From Lachnospiraceae bacterium (GTDB lineage: Bacteria; Bacillota; Clostridia; Lachnospirales; Lachnospiraceae), in contig JAGBBP010000014.1 of NCBI GenBank assembly GCA_017938405.1, forward strand, positions 267,034 through 331,033: a DNA stretch of 64,000 nucleotides, written 5' to 3'. Under the pieces are notes generated by a model. The model saw only the letters and a program-made list of their open reading frames with translations. It did no database searches and was not told the origin of the DNA. Both the position numbers and the translations under genes were made by a program. Positions 43,871 through 53,593 of the stretch are shown in pieces; the stretch's first letter is position 1, and the number at the start of each line of letters is the position of its first letter.

Positions 43871-43942
43871 AGCGCAAGACGGGATTCGAACCCGCGACCC
43901 TCGCCTTGGCAAGGCGATACTCCACCACTGAGCCACTTGCGC
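43871..43942 (-). tRNA. tRNA-Gly(GCC)
   Basis: On the minus strand the acceptor stem GCGCAAG pairs with CTTGCGC, the anticodon arm reads TCGCCTTGCCAAGGCGA with anticodon GCC, and the T arm contains GGTTCGAATCC. The discriminator is U, as usual for glycine. CCA is not encoded. Confidence 0.97.
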
Positions 43943-44064
43943 GTTTTCTATGAGGTACTTTGCTTTCGCTCGGTACTCTCATACTATACACCCTCCGGGG
44001 TGATTTGTCAACAATAATTTAAAAGTTTAAATATTTCGAACAATTCGCGATTTTTCTGTCAACA

Positions 44065-45012
44065 TCAGTGTACCAGATTCCCGATCCATTCGGAAAGCAC
44101 TATCATAAAAGGAATACAAACAATACTTGCTATAGTAGATACCGTAAATACATTGGACGCTGTTTTCGCATCTCCGCCGAACCGGTTGGCAAACAACATC
44201 CCGTTAGCTCCGCTGGGACAAGCGGAAAGAATCAAAATCGTTGTCTTTAATTTCTCATCAAAGGGCAGAAACAACAACACAAAAATCATAAAAAACGGTA
44301 CCGCCAGGCACTTCATAGCACTGACAATATATACCCTGCCTTTCCGAAGTGCACCGAATAAATCCCCCTGGGCAATGTAAATACCGGATACAATCATGGC
44401 AAGCGGTGTATTCATGGAAGAAATATAGCTGACTGCAGACTTTAACTGTTTCGGCATCGGTATCTGTAAAAAGTACACCAAAAGACCGATGACAATACAA
44501 AACATGGTAGGTGTCAAAAACGGCTTCAGTTTTTCCTTTAAACTCCGCTTCTCCTTACTTTTCCCGCGCATCAACGCCAGTCCGTAGGTCCACACAAACA
44601 AATTGAACATGGTAATATAAGTGGTACAATAAATCACACCCACATCTCCGAACACCGCTTCCGCCAGCGGAATCCCCATAAATCCGCAGTTGGTAAAAAT
44701 CACTGTAAACCGTTCCGTAGAAAAACTTTCCTTTTTACTGCCCCATTTCAGTGCGTAAGAAATCAGAATTCCGATTACAATACTGATGGCGGACAACAAG
44801 AATCCCAAAAACATATTTTTGGTAATTGTTGCATCGTACTCCATACTGTAAGTATCCAGAATCAACAACGGTGCCACCACGTACAACACCACGCCCGCCA
44901 TTTGCCGGTTTCCTTCATCATTTATCATGCCGATTTTATACAAAATCATTCCGGTGGCCAAGAGTAAAAACATAACAACCACCTGATTGGTAAGAATTCC
45001 CGCCAATTCCAT
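44065..45012 (-). CDS. AEC family transporter
   Basis: A 315-residue membrane protein with ten hydrophobic helices in two halves, as in auxin efflux carrier (AEC) family proteins. FTNCGFMGIPLAEAVFGDVG in the first half and ACPSGANGMLFANRFGGDAK in the second carry the discontinuous helix motifs. These carry organic acids such as malate or malonate; the substrate is not determined. A GTAGAC/GTCTAC hairpin with a TTCG loop (45027-45041) lies just before the ribosome site. Confidence 0.9.
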   Translation of the reverse strand: MELAGILTNQVVVMFLLLATGMILYKIGMINDEGNRQMAGVVLYVVAPLLILDTYSMEYDATITKNMFLGFLLSAISIVIGILISYALKWGSKKESFSTERFTVIFTNCGFMGIPLAEAVFGDVGVIYCTTYITMFNLFVWTYGLALMRGKSKEKRSLKEKLKPFLTPTMFCIVIGLLVYFLQIPMPKQLKSAVSYISSMNTPLAMIVSGIYIAQGDLFGALRKGRVYIVSAMKCLAVPFFMIFVLLFLPFDEKLKTTILILSACPSGANGMLFANRFGGDAKTASNVFTVSTIASIVCIPFMIVLSEWIGNLVH

Positions 45013-45073
45013 GCTATTTCCTTCCCGTAGACTTCGTCTACCTTACCGTTTTTTATTCAGATTTTTCCTGCAC

Positions 45074-45102
45074 TTTACTTTTCCCGCAACCTGTGCTACA
45101 AT
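45074..45102 (+). promoter_or_regulatory. SigmaA promoter of the DUF4250 gene
   Basis: TTTACT (45074-45079), 17 bases, TACAAT (45097-45102). Confidence 0.6.
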
Positions 45103-45164
45103 TTAGCCGCATCCCATTCTTCCGGTATCGGTTCTGCCGTTACCGTCTCACGAAAGGAGCTATT

Positions 45165-45341
45165 ATGACATTACCGAAAGACCCGATTATCCTGTTAAGT
45201 TATATCAATACCCAGTTACGGGACAACTATGCAAGTCTTGCGGAGTTCTGTTCCGCCAACGACTGTTCCGCGGAAGATATCTGCCGTAATCTGGAAGCAA
45301 TCGATTACCGTTATGACAAGGATACGAATCAATTTTGTTAA
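45165..45341 (+). CDS. DUF4250 family small protein
   Basis: A 58-residue protein of DUF4250, found in many Firmicutes. MTLPKDPIILLSYINTQLRD and the closing IDYRYDKDTNQFC fit the family pattern. ATG 45165 is preceded by CGAAAGGAGCTATT. It is transcribed alone between the AEC transporter and the hisF terminator. Function is unknown. Confidence 0.88.
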   Translation: MTLPKDPIILLSYINTQLRDNYASLAEFCSANDCSAEDICRNLEAIDYRYDKDTNQFC

Positions 45342-45357
45342 TCCTACGCCCATATGC

Positions 45358-45395
45358 TCAAAAAACACCTGCCCTACGGACAGGCGTTTCTTTTC
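45358..45395. terminator. Bidirectional terminator between DUF4250 and hisF
   Basis: AAACACCTG pairs with CAGGCGTTT (one wobble), continued by A and T tracts on both sides. Confidence 0.7.
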
Positions 45396-45398
45396 TAT

Positions 45399-46160
45399 TT
45401 ACAAACGTACACTGACGTCTCTTCCTCTGAGATACTCTTTCACCTCGTTGATTTCCAATTCCTTATAGTGGAACAGGGATGCCGCCAGTGCCGCATCTGC
45501 CTTTCCTTCCGTAAGAGCATCGTAAAAATGTTCCTTCGTTCCCGCACCGCCGGATGCAATCACCGGAACAGATACTACTTCCGCAATCTGTCTGGTGAGT
45601 TCCAGATCGTATCCGTCCTTGGTTCCGTCTTTGTCCATACTGGTCACAAGGAATTCTCCCGCACCCAGTTTATGGGCCTGCATCGCCCATTCGATGGCAT
45701 CAATCCCCATATCCACACGGCCGCCGTTTTTGTAAATATTCCAACCGGAACCGTCTTCTCTGCGCTTTGCATCAATGGCAACCACAACACACTGGCTACC
45801 GAACTTATCCGCCGCATCCGCAATGAGACGCGGATTCATAATTGCCGCGGTATTCACTGCAATCTTATCGGCACCTTCTCTTAAAATCTCTTTAAAATCA
45901 TCCACGGTACGGATACCGCCGCCTACGGTAAACGGAATAAAGACACGTTCCGCCACACGACGTACCATATCAAGCTTGATGGCACGGGCATCGGAAGATG
46001 CGGTAATATCCAAAAACACCAGCTCGTCCGCACCGGCCGCATCATAGGCAGCGCCGACCTCTACCGGGTCTCCCGCGTCTCTTAAATTCACAAAATTGAT
46101 TCCTTTTACCACTCTGCCGTTATGTACATCCAAACAAGGAATAATACGCTTTGTAAACAT
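45399..46160 (-). CDS. hisF: Imidazole glycerol phosphate synthase, cyclase subunit
   Basis: HisF takes ammonia from HisH and converts PRFAR to imidazole glycerol phosphate and AICAR. The 253-residue barrel has the catalytic aspartates in [15 protein letters not shown] and [17 protein letters not shown], and phosphate loops [14 protein letters not shown] and [18 protein letters not shown] 46160 follows TAAGGAGAAATTT. It follows hisH by 10 bases; the other his genes are elsewhere. Confidence 0.97.
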   Translation of the reverse strand: MFTKRIIPCLDVHNGRVVKGINFVNLRDAGDPVEVGAAYDAAGADELVFLDITASSDARAIKLDMVRRVAERVFIPFTVGGGIRTVDDFKEILREGADKIAVNTAAIMNPRLIADAADKFGSQCVVVAIDAKRREDGSGWNIYKNGGRVDMGIDAIEWAMQAHKLGAGEFLVTSMDKDGTKDGYDLELTRQIAEVVSVPVIASGGAGTKEHFYDALTEGKADAALAASLFHYKELEINEVKEYLRGRDVSVRL

Positions 46161-46170
46161 AAATTTCTCC

Positions 46171-46776
46171 TTACAGCTCAACAAAATTTTTCAAAATCGC
46201 AAGTCCCGTCTCTCCGCTCTTTTCCGGATGGAACTGGCAGGCAAACAAATTATCCTTCTCCACTGACGCATGAATCGTCACCCCATACTCTGTGGAAGCC
46301 GCCACAATAGCCGGGTCCTCTGCCTGCAAGTAATAGGAATGGACAAAATACACATACGGGTTCTCCGGAAGATTTCGGAACAACTTTGCGTTTTCCGTTA
46401 CTTTTAAGGAATTCCAGCCCATATGCGGCACCTTAAGTCCCGGTGCATCCGGAATCCGCTTGATTCCGCCTTTTAGCAAAGAAAGACCTTTACAGCCTTC
46501 TTTCTCTTCGCTGTACTCAAACAAAAGCTGCAAGCCAAGGCAAATTCCGAGAAACGGTGTCCCCTGCTCCACTACTTTATAAATCGGGTCAATCAAGTCA
46601 AAGCTTTTTAACTTTTCCATTGCCTCACCAAAAGCTCCTACCCCGGGCAAAATCACCTTATCCGCCTGTGTTATCACCTTGGCATCTCTTGTAACCACCG
46701 GGTCCGCACCTACGCGAATCAATGCCTTTTCCACACTTTTTAAATTTCCGGCATCATAATCAATAATTGCTATCAT
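46171..46776 (-). CDS. hisH: Imidazole glycerol phosphate synthase, glutaminase subunit
   Basis: A 201-residue class I glutamine amidotransferase. The catalytic triad is visible: Cys in [20 protein letters not shown], and His/Glu in [19 protein letters not shown]. The N-terminus [19 protein letters not shown] is typical. ATG 46776 has AGGAGGAATT upstream; the longer frame into the terminator region is rejected. It works with the adjacent HisF. Confidence 0.97.
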   Translation of the reverse strand: MIAIIDYDAGNLKSVEKALIRVGADPVVTRDAKVITQADKVILPGVGAFGEAMEKLKSFDLIDPIYKVVEQGTPFLGICLGLQLLFEYSEEKEGCKGLSLLKGGIKRIPDAPGLKVPHMGWNSLKVTENAKLFRNLPENPYVYFVHSYYLQAEDPAIVAASTEYGVTIHASVEKDNLFACQFHPEKSGETGLAILKNFVEL

Positions 46777-46812
46777 AATTCCTCCTAAACCGACACATCC
46801 GTTTCTTTCATA

Positions 46813-46846
46813 AAAAACTACTGTCGGGGACAGAGTCCCCGACAAC
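46813..46846 (-). terminator. Terminator between the zinc-ribbon protein gene and hisH
   Basis: TGTCGGGGA (46822-46830) pairs perfectly with TCCCCGACA (46836-46844); on the minus strand GTAGTTTTTT follows. Confidence 0.85.
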
Positions 46847-46863
46847 CGTAAAAATATTACACT

Positions 46864-48837
46864 TTATTCCATTTTGTCCACAGCATCATACACTTTCTTG
46901 CTGTATTCCGCCTGGGAATCGGATTGAATAATCTCCATTGCTTCCTGTTCGGTTAGTGCAAAGGTAGAATTGATTTCCATAAGAATCTTCTTTCGTACCG
47001 AATCCAAATCACCGTCTACTTCCAAATCTACCGCAAGTTCAATGTACTTTTCATAACGTTGCAAGCCCTTTAACAAGGAATCCAACGCCTTCGGTTGATC
47101 GTTCAAACCATAATAATTGTAGTAAGAATTCAATTGTTTCTGCACATACATCACCGTCATAATCCGGTCGTACAGTACAATGTCTTCCTTCTTAATATCC
47201 AAACCGTAAATCTCGTTATACGCCAACGTATATTCATCACGGTTAAACTCGTATTCTGCGTTCCGGATACTGAGGGAGTAGGAAAAAATACTGGTCCCTA
47301 CTATAATCACAACCGCAATCATTGCAAAGAAAATAAATACGATTGAGGCCCCGGCACGATTAATCCGGGTGGTTTCCATCTCCTCTAACAAAAGCTTTGC
47401 TTCTTCCAGCTTTCTGGCTTTCTTCTCCGCCTTTGCTTCTTTCTTTATCCGCTGCTTTTCTAACTTAACCTGACGCTCCTGCTCCTTCTTTTCCGCAAGC
47501 AGAGCTTCTTTTTCTTCCTTGTCCTTTTCTTTTGCTTCCTGTTTTGCTTTCTTTTGGGCTTCCAGTTCTTCCTTGGTCGGAGGCTTCTTTATCTTAGACG
47601 GGTCTACCTTCACATTGTCAAATAACTTATGATACAATGCGGAAACGCTGCCCTGCTTTTTTTCTTTTTTCTTCTTTTTCTTTGTATTCCCTTTTGCTGA
47701 GTCCTCGGCATCCGCAGACACAGCCTTCGGTACCGGCACAGCCTCTTCCGTAGCAGCAGACTCCTCCTCCAGTTCTATCGGCTCTGCTCCGAAGTTAAAC
47801 ATTCCGTCACCTTCGGAACCGAACAAATCAAAGAAATCATTTACCGGCTGTTCCGCCGGCTCTTCCATCGGCTGTGTCTCCGGTGCAACCGAAATTTCCG
47901 GTTCTTCCGTACCGCCGAACAAATCCGCAAAATCACCGAAATCCGCCACCGGTTCTTCCTCCGGAACGGCAGATTCATCTGCCATAAACGCAGCTTCCCC
48001 TTCACCGAATAAGTCCGCAAAATCTCCGAAGTCCGTCACCGGTTCTTCTTCCGCCTCTACAATTCCGCTGAACATATCTGATGCAGCATCCAAATCCGTT
48101 GCCGAAATCACTTCCGGATTCTCATTCACTTCTATTTGCTTCGGAGCATCTGCCCCCCGCTCATCCTCAAGCATTCCGAATAAATCTTCGATATCTCCCA
48201 CCTCGGACAGCGGCACTTCCTCCTGCGCATCCTCTTGTTCTTCCGGAAACGCTTCAAACGATATTGCTTCCGCATCCGATGTTGCTTCCGAAAAAACGTC
48301 ATTTACGTCAGTATCCGATGTTTTTTCCAATCGCATCTCCCCGAAATCCTCAGAAAAAGTCTCCCGGGACTCTTCCTCCCAGTCCTTCTCATCCTTCAAT
48401 TCCTCCGCCAGCATGCGATCTACGGTACTCTCATCCACATCCTCAAAAATACTGTAATTTTTCAAATCCGGTAATTCCGCTTCCCCGTCAAAAAAGGTCC
48501 CGAACGCATCGTCAAGCGGTGCTTCCTCTTCTTCCGGAAACAATTCTTCCGGCTCTGACGGTTCTTCCTCCGGCATGCTGAAAAAGTCCTGCATCCAATC
48601 GTCCGCAAGAGCCTCCGGTTCCTCCGAAACCTCATCCTCAGACACGGAAACAAGAGAGCTTGCCTCCTTTTTCGGATAAACAACCTCTCTACGCTCCGGC
48701 TCTTCTGTCATCATTGCACTCAACAAACTATCCAGATAAGATTCCGAATCTTTCGCAGTATTCAATTTGCTTAAACATTCTTCACAGTATTCCGCACCCT
48801 CCGGAATCTCTGCTCCACAATTTTTGCATTTTGCCAT
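46864..48837 (-). CDS. Zinc-ribbon membrane protein with acidic repeats and a basic tail
   Basis: A 657-residue protein I do not recognise. An N-terminal zinc ribbon (CKNCGAEIPEGAEYCEECL) precedes about 350 very acidic residues with repeats such as EEPVTDFGDFADLFG, EEPVADFGDFADLFG and EQPVNDFFDLFG. Then comes a strongly basic Lys-rich segment (about 395-485), a transmembrane helix (SIVFIFFAMIAVVIIVGTSI, near 505) and an extracytoplasmic domain of about 130 residues. It starts 38 bases after cheV, so co-transcription is likely. Charge is sharply segregated along the chain. Confidence 0.8.
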   Translation of the reverse strand: MAKCKNCGAEIPEGAEYCEECLSKLNTAKDSESYLDSLLSAMMTEEPERREVVYPKKEASSLVSVSEDEVSEEPEALADDWMQDFFSMPEEEPSEPEELFPEEEEAPLDDAFGTFFDGEAELPDLKNYSIFEDVDESTVDRMLAEELKDEKDWEEESRETFSEDFGEMRLEKTSDTDVNDVFSEATSDAEAISFEAFPEEQEDAQEEVPLSEVGDIEDLFGMLEDERGADAPKQIEVNENPEVISATDLDAASDMFSGIVEAEEEPVTDFGDFADLFGEGEAAFMADESAVPEEEPVADFGDFADLFGGTEEPEISVAPETQPMEEPAEQPVNDFFDLFGSEGDGMFNFGAEPIELEEESAATEEAVPVPKAVSADAEDSAKGNTKKKKKKEKKQGSVSALYHKLFDNVKVDPSKIKKPPTKEELEAQKKAKQEAKEKDKEEKEALLAEKKEQERQVKLEKQRIKKEAKAEKKARKLEEAKLLLEEMETTRINRAGASIVFIFFAMIAVVIIVGTSIFSYSLSIRNAEYEFNRDEYTLAYNEIYGLDIKKEDIVLYDRIMTVMYVQKQLNSYYNYYGLNDQPKALDSLLKGLQRYEKYIELAVDLEVDGDLDSVRKKILMEINSTFALTEQEAMEIIQSDSQAEYSKKVYDAVDKME

Positions 48838-48875
48838 ATACTGCACCTTTCAGCTAACGTTCTGTTACCAAAACT

Positions 48876-49775
48876 TTATTGCCATAAAATTTTATCGATT
48901 GCCTCAACCAAATAACCGATTTCCGGCTTGGAAAGCTGTGCATCCGCACCTAAAGCCTCGCCCTTTCGTCTCATCTCGTCATTTACCAAAGAGGAGAAAA
49001 TCACGACCGGAATATGGGAGAACGCCGACGAATCCTTTATTAACTTCGTTAAACGATGACCATCCATCTGCGGCATTTCAATATCCGTAATCACGAGCTT
49101 TACTTTCTGTTCCAACGTTCCTTCGGTCTTATATTCATTTAACTTGTCCCAAGCTTCCTGACCGTTGGTGGTCATGGTAATATTGGTATATCCGGCCTTA
49201 ATCAGGCTTTCGCTGATTAATTTCCCTAACAGCGCCGAATCCTCTGCGATTAAAATCGGAGCCGTATTTCTCTGGCGCGGTCCCAACTGATCGATATCGG
49301 AAACCTTAAGCCCGGTCTCCGGACTGATATCGGAAATAATCTTCTCAAAGTCAAGAATTACGATTAACTTACCGGCCAACTTAATAATACCGGTGGCAAT
49401 TCCGGTTCCGTTTCCGTTTAATGTGGCATCCGGCTTGGAAATCTCTGCCCAGGATACACGGGATATGCCTACTACACTATGTACGTGAAAACCGATATTC
49501 AGTTTATTAAAATTCGTAACAATCAACATATCCTTGCCAAGCTGGGTTGCCGGCATATGCAAATGCTTTGCCAAATCAATTACCGTGATAATCTCGTCAC
49601 GCGGCATGAAAATACCTTCAATGCAAGGATGTGCGTTCGGAATCGGCGTCGGTGCTTTGAAAGGAAGAATCTCACGTACCTTAGCTACATTGATACCGTA
49701 AAAATTGTCTCCGACACGAAATTCCAATATTTCCAATTCGTTTGTTCCGCTTTCCAGTAAAATGTTTGTTTCCAT
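48876..49775 (-). CDS. cheV: Chemotaxis coupling protein CheV
   Basis: A 299-residue CheW-receiver fusion that links receptors to CheA and adapts the signal. The CheW half shows LEILEFRVGDNFYGINVAKV, IFMPRDEIITVIDLAKHL and LDFEKIISDI; the receiver half has LIAEDSALLGKL with the acidic pocket, VKLVITDIEMPQMDGHRL (phospho-acceptor Asp) and IFSSL/SKPEI. It implies that the organism is chemotactic, although no other flagellar or che genes are in the window. Confidence 0.93.
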   Translation of the reverse strand: METNILLESGTNELEILEFRVGDNFYGINVAKVREILPFKAPTPIPNAHPCIEGIFMPRDEIITVIDLAKHLHMPATQLGKDMLIVTNFNKLNIGFHVHSVVGISRVSWAEISKPDATLNGNGTGIATGIIKLAGKLIVILDFEKIISDISPETGLKVSDIDQLGPRQRNTAPILIAEDSALLGKLISESLIKAGYTNITMTTNGQEAWDKLNEYKTEGTLEQKVKLVITDIEMPQMDGHRLTKLIKDSSAFSHIPVVIFSSLVNDEMRRKGEALGADAQLSKPEIGYLVEAIDKILWQ

Positions 49776-49826
49776 ATGTGCTACCTCCGTTCCTGGTTGC
49801 TACTTTATGTCGAATATTATGTCTAT

Positions 49827-49855
49827 ATTATACTTCAAATCCGTACAAAAATCAA
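49827..49855 (-). promoter_or_regulatory. SigmaA promoter of cheV
   Basis: On the minus strand TTGATT (49850-49855), 17 bases, a perfect TATAAT (49827-49832). Confidence 0.75.
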
Positions 49856-49889
49856 ACTTTTTCTGAATCTTTTTTAAATTTTCTTGCAG

Positions 49890-50663
49890 TTATTTCACTT
49901 TCAACAATACGGAATCTTCTCTGCCTTCCGTCTCCCTTAAAACCGTCAATGTCATATTACTCAAAGACAATTTTTCATCACATTCGAATACCAGTACACA
50001 AGTCTTGGTCTCTCCTGCTTTATAAGTGATGTTGTACGAAGTATACATATCTTCGTTCAAAAGCGTCAAACTCGGGCGAATGGTCTTACCGCCGGTGCGA
50101 AGGGTATAAATAAACTCCTTAGAAGCTCCCTTATTTAACGTCAAGGTAGCTCCGCTTCCGGACTGATTGGTTACTTCAAATTCTACCACCACCAGCTTTT
50201 TTCCGTCCCCCGCTGCCGCGAACAAATCCCCGCTTCCCTGATAAAGGGCGGTTTCCTTATATCCTTTATAACTGAAATAAAAATCATCTTTTCCGATTAA
50301 ATCCGTCAAATCCCGCATGGTCAGTTCCGAATTGTCCGGTACAACCGCCTCCGTCGGTCGGCCGGATTCCTGCTTGTCGTCATTTTCTCCGGTCTCCGGA
50401 GTCGTCTTATCCTCATCCCTATGAGAAGGCGCAAGGGTCGGTCGCGGGGTCGGCGTAGCCATGGCCGCAAAAGCCTCTTCCTGTTCTTCCCGGTCCAGCA
50501 AAACATCCTTTGCCTGGGTCCCGTGCTTTACCAATACCCCGGCAGCATATTCCGCTACCATATCCATTTCGCTTTCCGTAATCTCAAGCGGTTCGTAACA
50601 ACCGGCAAACATTGCCAGCGTACAAACACTGATAAAAACTCCGATGTACTTTTTTAACTTCAT
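49890..50663 (-). CDS. Lipoprotein with a C-terminal beta domain
   Basis: A 257-residue lipoprotein: MKLKKYIGVFISVCTLAMFA then the lipobox FAGC. After a charged stretch and a TPTPRPTLAP linker, the last 130 residues form beta strands (VVEFEVTNQSGSGATLTLNK, KTCVLVFECDEKLSLSNMTL) resembling the DUF4352-type immunoglobulin-like fold of surface lipoproteins. ATG 50663 follows AAAGGATGGTGTTTGCC. It lies 59 bases after the DUF1846 gene. Function is unknown. Confidence 0.8.
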   Translation of the reverse strand: MKLKKYIGVFISVCTLAMFAGCYEPLEITESEMDMVAEYAAGVLVKHGTQAKDVLLDREEQEEAFAAMATPTPRPTLAPSHRDEDKTTPETGENDDKQESGRPTEAVVPDNSELTMRDLTDLIGKDDFYFSYKGYKETALYQGSGDLFAAAGDGKKLVVVEFEVTNQSGSGATLTLNKGASKEFIYTLRTGGKTIRPSLTLLNEDMYTSYNITYKAGETKTCVLVFECDEKLSLSNMTLTVLRETEGREDSVLLKVK

Positions 50664-50722
50664 GGCAAACACCATCCTTTCAAAAAGTATCGTACCTAAC
50701 CCTCAAATCACACTATAGCCGA

Positions 50723-52192
50723 TTATCTGCCCTTTTTTAATACCGGCTCGCAAGTCAAATCCACGCCCAGTTTCTTAAAAATCCCCAAATCCACTTCGGA
50801 CAACATCACCGAAGTATGCACCTGGCAATTCCGAAGTTCCGGAAGCTTGCTCATGGCAAGACGTGCATTCTCATCATCCACCGCGGAAATCGCAAGCGCA
50901 ATCAATACTTCATCCGTATGCAGACGCGGATTCTTACTGCCCAGATATCCCACCTTTAAGTCCTGAATCGGTTCAATGGCTCGCGGAGAAATCAAGTGGG
51001 TATCATGCTCCACTCCCGCCAGATATTTTAAAGCATTTAACAAAAGTGCCGCAGAAGCCCCGAGAAGCGGTGTCGTCTTGGAGGTAATAATCGTACCGTC
51101 GGCAAGCTCGATTGCCGCCGTCGGCACACCGAGAAGTTCCGCACGCTTCTTGGCGGCTACCGTTACCGCACGATCGTCCGTGGTTACTTTGGACTGCTTT
51201 AACAACAGCTCGATTTTATATACCTCATTCTCTGTATCGTCACCTTTTGCCAATTTGTTTAGAGCGCGGTAATATCTGCGAATCACTTCCATCCGGGAAG
51301 CCTCGCAACAAACTTCGTCGTCAATGATACAATTCCCCGCCATATTTACGCCCATATCCGTCGGAGACTTATACAAACTCTCTCCGTAAATCTCATCAAA
51401 CAAGGCATTCAGTACCGGAAAAATCTCAATATCACGGTTATAATTGACTGCTGTTACCCCATACGCTTCCAAATGGAACGGGTCAATCATATTCACATCG
51501 TTTAAATCCGCCGTAGCAGCCTCGTAAGCAAGATTTACCGGATGTTTTAACGGCAAATTCCAAATCGGGAAGGTTTCAAACTTCGCATAGCCGGCCTTAA
51601 TTCCCCGCTTATTTTCATGATATAACTGGGAAAGACAAGTGGCCATCTTTCCGCTGCCCGGTCCCGGTGCCGTAATTACCACAAGGGGACGACTTGTCTC
51701 GATATAATCGTTCTTTCCGAACCCGTCATCGCTGACAATCCGGGAAACATTGGTCGGATATCCTTCGATTACATAATGACGGTATACCTTAATTCCTTTC
51801 TTCTCCAACTTTTCCTTAAAAATATCCGCAGCGGCCTGTCCCGCATATTTGGTCACGACAACACTACCTACATACAATCCGCAATTCCGGTATCCTTCCA
51901 CAAGACGTACCACATCCTCATCGTAGGTAATTCCCAAATCCTCACGCTTTTTATTCTGTTCAATCGAATCTGCACCGATGACAATTACAACTTCCGCTTT
52001 ATCCGCAAGCTTTAAAAGCATCTTGAGCTTACTGTCCGGTTCGAAGCCCGGCAATACTCTGGCCGCGTGATAATCGTCCAACAGTTTGCCGCCGAACTCC
52101 AAATACAATTTGTCACCGAACTTCTCGATACGCTTCATAATGTACTCAGACTGCATCTTCAAATACTTGTCATTGTCAAATCCGATTTTCAT
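50723..52192 (-). CDS. DUF1846 family protein
   Basis: A 489-residue soluble protein of the DUF1846 family, for which no firm biochemical role is known. MKIGFDNDKYLKMQSEYIMK, the nucleotide-binding-like ITAPGPGSGKMATCLSQLYH (a P-loop-like GPGSGK) and NIPHQ-type loops such as DMGVNMAGNCIIDDEVC are typical. It starts 35 bases after mntP and is probably in its operon. The length is normal. Confidence 0.92.
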   Translation of the reverse strand: MKIGFDNDKYLKMQSEYIMKRIEKFGDKLYLEFGGKLLDDYHAARVLPGFEPDSKLKMLLKLADKAEVVIVIGADSIEQNKKREDLGITYDEDVVRLVEGYRNCGLYVGSVVVTKYAGQAAADIFKEKLEKKGIKVYRHYVIEGYPTNVSRIVSDDGFGKNDYIETSRPLVVITAPGPGSGKMATCLSQLYHENKRGIKAGYAKFETFPIWNLPLKHPVNLAYEAATADLNDVNMIDPFHLEAYGVTAVNYNRDIEIFPVLNALFDEIYGESLYKSPTDMGVNMAGNCIIDDEVCCEASRMEVIRRYYRALNKLAKGDDTENEVYKIELLLKQSKVTTDDRAVTVAAKKRAELLGVPTAAIELADGTIITSKTTPLLGASAALLLNALKYLAGVEHDTHLISPRAIEPIQDLKVGYLGSKNPRLHTDEVLIALAISAVDDENARLAMSKLPELRNCQVHTSVMLSEVDLGIFKKLGVDLTCEPVLKKGR

Positions 52193-52227
52193 CTTATTTG
52201 CCCTCTCTTTTCAAAACTCATTCCGTT

Positions 52228-52785
52228 TTATAAAATCCCCAAATGTTCCAATAAAATCTTCGTTCCCAGCAAAATCAAAACGATTCCGCCGAACAATTCC
52301 GCCTTGGACTTGTACTTTGCACCGAAGTGATTCCCTAACTTTACACCGATGGCGGATAAGGTAAAGGTAATCACACCGATGAACAATACGGCCCAACCGA
52401 TTTGTACCCGCATAAACGCAAAAGAAATCCCCACTGCCAACGCATCGATACTGGTAGCCACCGCCATAGGAAGCATTGCTTTTAAGCCGAAAGAGGCATT
52501 TACCTCTTCTCCCTGTTCCCGTGACTCCCGAATCATATTGATTCCGATAATCCAGAGAAGCACAAACGCCACCCAGTGATCAAAAGCCTCTATGTACTTG
52601 GCAAAACTGCTGCCCAACAGGTATCCCAAAAGCGGCATGCCCGCCTGAAAACCACCGAAATACGCCCCCACAATCAACCCGTGCTTTATTGTAACTTTCT
52701 TCACGGAAAGTCCTTTGCAAATCGCCACCGCAAAGGCATCCATGGAAAGTCCTACCGCTATCAAAAACAAGTCTGTAAGTCCCAT
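52228..52785 (-). CDS. mntP: Manganese efflux pump MntP
   Basis: A 185-residue membrane protein with six helices in an inverted repeat. The two signature loops [14 protein letters not shown] and [15 protein letters not shown] carry the metal-binding aspartates. It exports excess Mn(II). ATG 52785 follows GGAGGTACTTTG. No yybP-ykoY manganese riboswitch fits: the transcription start is only about 20 bases upstream. Confidence 0.94.
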   Translation of the reverse strand: MGLTDLFLIAVGLSMDAFAVAICKGLSVKKVTIKHGLIVGAYFGGFQAGMPLLGYLLGSSFAKYIEAFDHWVAFVLLWIIGINMIRESREQGEEVNASFGLKAMLPMAVATSIDALAVGISFAFMRVQIGWAVLFIGVITFTLSAIGVKLGNHFGAKYKSKAELFGGIVLILLGTKILLEHLGIL

Positions 52786-52811
52786 CAAAGTACCTCCATC
52801 ATATCATATCT

Positions 52812-52840
52812 AGTCTACACGATTTTTAAAACAGTGTCAA
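52812..52840 (-). promoter_or_regulatory. SigmaA promoter of mntP
   Basis: On the minus strand a perfect TTGACA (52835-52840), 17 bases, TAGACT (52812-52817). Confidence 0.75.
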
Positions 52841-52953
52841 TATTTGCTCCCGTTATTTTTCTGTAAAAAAAGCGTGCAATCTCTTCTCTTTTCTGTTATA
52901 CTCTCCATAAAGAAATTCTATCACATCAGATTGCATTTTACACGGAGGATACT

Positions 52954-53592
52954 ATGAAACCTGTATTCGGTATGGGGCTCCTGCTCGGTGTCGGAATTCC
53001 GCTTCTTATCGGGAGTCTCGGTTTAATCGCCCTTGTGGCCACCATCTGGCACTTTTATAAAAAAGCAAAACACACCATGAACGGCTTGTTCGGAACGGAC
53101 GACCTGGCCCAACTCATCCAATCCAGGGAAGCGGAGGTTGCCAATACCCCGAAATCCGTTTCCGGTATGACTGCTGTATATGCTCCCCTGATCCAGAAAG
53201 ATTTTCCGGAATTAAACCGTATCGAACTGATGGGAATCGCCGAAGAACATCTGAAGGAGCATTTATCCGCCGAAAAGAAATACGCCGGCATCCGCATTCA
53301 TAAAACGGAAGTCGTCAACTATATCAAGGAATCCGGCACCTGTGTCATTGTGTTTCAATCCGCCGTCCAGTATCTGACCGGCACCAAAAAGGTACAGGCA
53401 AGGTACAATACCCATATGATGTACATCCAGGATGCCAACGAATACGGCTACGCCAAAGGCTACAGTACCACCTGTCCCCACTGCGGCGGTGCCATCACCG
53501 ATTTAGGCCGTAAGACCTGTGATTACTGCGGTTCCGAGATTATTCCGATTAACATCCATGTCTGGGAATTGCATAAAATCGAAGAAGCATAA
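52954..53592 (+). CDS. Membrane protein with C-terminal zinc ribbon, unknown function
   Basis: A 212-residue protein. A glycine-rich hydrophobic helix (GLLLGVGIPLLIGSLGLIAL) is at the N-terminus, followed by an alpha/beta domain with faint resemblance to Tim44-like folds (LIQKDFPELNRIELMGIAEE, VIVFQSAVQYLTGTKKVQAR), and a zinc ribbon (TTCPHCGGAI, KTCDYCGSEI). The ribosome site is CACGGAGGATACT. It is transcribed alone and divergently from mntP. I do not know the family with certainty. Confidence 0.8.
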   Translation: MKPVFGMGLLLGVGIPLLIGSLGLIALVATIWHFYKKAKHTMNGLFGTDDLAQLIQSREAEVANTPKSVSGMTAVYAPLIQKDFPELNRIELMGIAEEHLKEHLSAEKKYAGIRIHKTEVVNYIKESGTCVIVFQSAVQYLTGTKKVQARYNTHMMYIQDANEYGYAKGYSTTCPHCGGAITDLGRKTCDYCGSEIIPINIHVWELHKIEEA

Positions 53593-53593
53593 G

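Noticed and set aside
48081..48581. Pro/His-rich ORF opposite the zinc-ribbon protein
   Set aside because: Shadow of the acidic repeat region on the other strand.
52786..52953. yybP-ykoY manganese riboswitch before mntP
   Set aside because: The strong promoter starts transcription about 20 bases before the start codon, so no aptamer can fit.
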